The notes beneath the pieces were generated by a model that did not search any database, was not told the DNA's origin, and was given only the letters and a program-made list of their open reading frames with translations. A stretch of 64,000 nucleotides of DNA from Datura wrightii (Eukaryota; Streptophyta; Magnoliopsida; Solanales; Solanaceae). The stretch is from assembly GCA_035772735.1 (NCBI GenBank), contig JASDFA010000007.1, positions 146,009,001 to 146,073,000 of the forward strand, given 5' to 3'. Numbering within the stretch: the first letter of the stretch is position 1; every line of letters begins with the position of its first letter. Both the position numbers and the translations under genes were made by a program. This document shows, in pieces, positions 63,150 to 64,000 of this stretch.

Positions 63150-64000
63150 TATTAGTGTTGAACTTTTCCCTTAATTATTCAAATGTAGAGAGAGATTAAT
63201 ACAGTAAAAAAGAAAATAATTCTAAATTTGAGATTAAAAAATAAACAAGGATAATTTTATTAAATTACTCTTTTACTTGGTATTTTATTAACAAACCTAT
63301 AAAAAAAACATGAGAAGTAGAATGAATATTATTGCTTAATACTACTAAAATTAGAGAACAAGGAAAGGAATCTAATTAATGTGGATTTTAACACTAATAT
63401 ACAAAATTACTGATTACATTTAATGTGATACATCATCTGAAAAACACTCTGATTCATCCTGTTAAGTTTAAAGTACAGATTTTGTGGCTTCCTTCTACAT
63501 TTAGTTTTAGGGTTTAAACCAAATGTGAGCCACTTTTTGTATATAGTTATAAGAACTATTTCTATTAGGTGATACAGTATTTATAAAACAGTTCAAGCCT
63601 TATACATGCTTAAGGACTATTTTGGTCATTTTCCCGACAAGATCATCTCATAAAGACATAATACATGGATATATAGTTGAATTTGACCTCAACTGATAAA
63701 TAAATATTTTAACATGATACATAAATGTTAAGGATATCTAGATAATTATTTTGTAAGTTAGAATATTCAACTGACATATAAAAATAAATCCTCAAACTTA
63801 GAATCCATATAAAATCGCACAAATATAAAAGAATGTATGAAAAAGATAACACATTTCCCTTGACGAATATTTTCCATGAACAAGAGAATCAGGAATGAAG
63901 AACTTTTCTCCCTTTCAATTTTTGATCTTAAAAGAGCTGATTTTAAGAATAAATCATAGCAATTCTCCGATTCTAATTGCCCAACTCGAGAGCGGACAGC
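63150..64000. other. AT-rich intergenic DNA to the window end
   Basis: No gene or RNA gene recognised. A CTCAAACTT/GACATATAAAAATAAA word at about 63770-63800 resembles the ends of the foldback element at 53012. Confidence 0.4.

Noticed and set aside
1..64000. CRISPR arrays, rRNA genes, tRNA genes
   Set aside because: No array, no rRNA similarity and no complete tRNA cloverleaf was seen; the tRNA-like hits are SINE heads and viral primer sites.

Overview
The window is plant nuclear DNA, most likely from a member of the Solanaceae. The left 20.5 kb is an array of endogenous pararetrovirus (Caulimoviridae) copies. The remaining 43.5 kb is AT-rich host sequence with intron-containing plant genes. 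The Solanaceae reading rests on a TS-type SINE tail ending in TTG repeats, Stowaway-like MITEs, a cysteine-knot gene resembling potato and tomato carboxypeptidase inhibitors, a tau-class glutathione S-transferase (GST) gene and COPT copper-transporter genes.

Positions 1-20468 hold four viral segments. Copy A (1-2370) lies on the minus strand. It is joined head to head, through a 3-bp microhomology, to copy B (2368-10698, plus strand). Copy B runs in direct tandem into copy C (10699-20054). Copy C is followed by a short copy D (20055-20468), which ends at a (TA)n tract. The repeat unit is 8676 bp between equivalent points of B and C. The two polyproteins differ at only about four of 1649 residues, so the array is young or has been homogenised. 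The gene order after the tRNA-Met primer site is: ORF1 (94 aa), ORF2 (about 100 aa), ORF3 (no AUG anywhere, like badnavirus ORF1), ORF4 (113 aa, like badnavirus ORF2), a 1649-aa polyprotein (movement protein, coat protein, protease, RT and RNase H) and a separate 426-aa viroplasmin/transactivator ORF. The polyprotein carries the C-X2-C-X11-C-X2-C-X4-C-X2-C motif typical of badnaviruses. Badnaviruses and RTBV have no viroplasmin gene, so the combination looks like an undescribed or little-described lineage. The 1.3 kb between ORF1 and the polyprotein is almost free of AUG, as expected for leaky scanning. No single copy has every ORF intact.

Host genes are as follows. A two-exon secreted cysteine-rich peptide gene lies at 24902-25870 (minus). 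Two intronless COPT-family genes lie in tandem at 33086-33523 and 34834-35301; the second has lost both methionines of the MxxxM motif. A five-exon gene for a plant-specific protein of unknown function lies at 39754-41603 (minus). A two-exon tau GST lies at 58606-59887 (minus), and its upstream region is duplicated and contains a TGACG palindrome.

The intergenic DNA is mostly mobile-element debris. It includes a solo LTR with perfect 5-bp target duplications (46478-48273), three SINEs, several Stowaway-like MITEs, a 1.1-kb element with long terminal inverted repeats (about 61010-62110), a foldback element (53012-53344), the 3' end of a CACTA-like element and several local duplications. Splice sites and family calls were made by eye from the sequence, with no database search.
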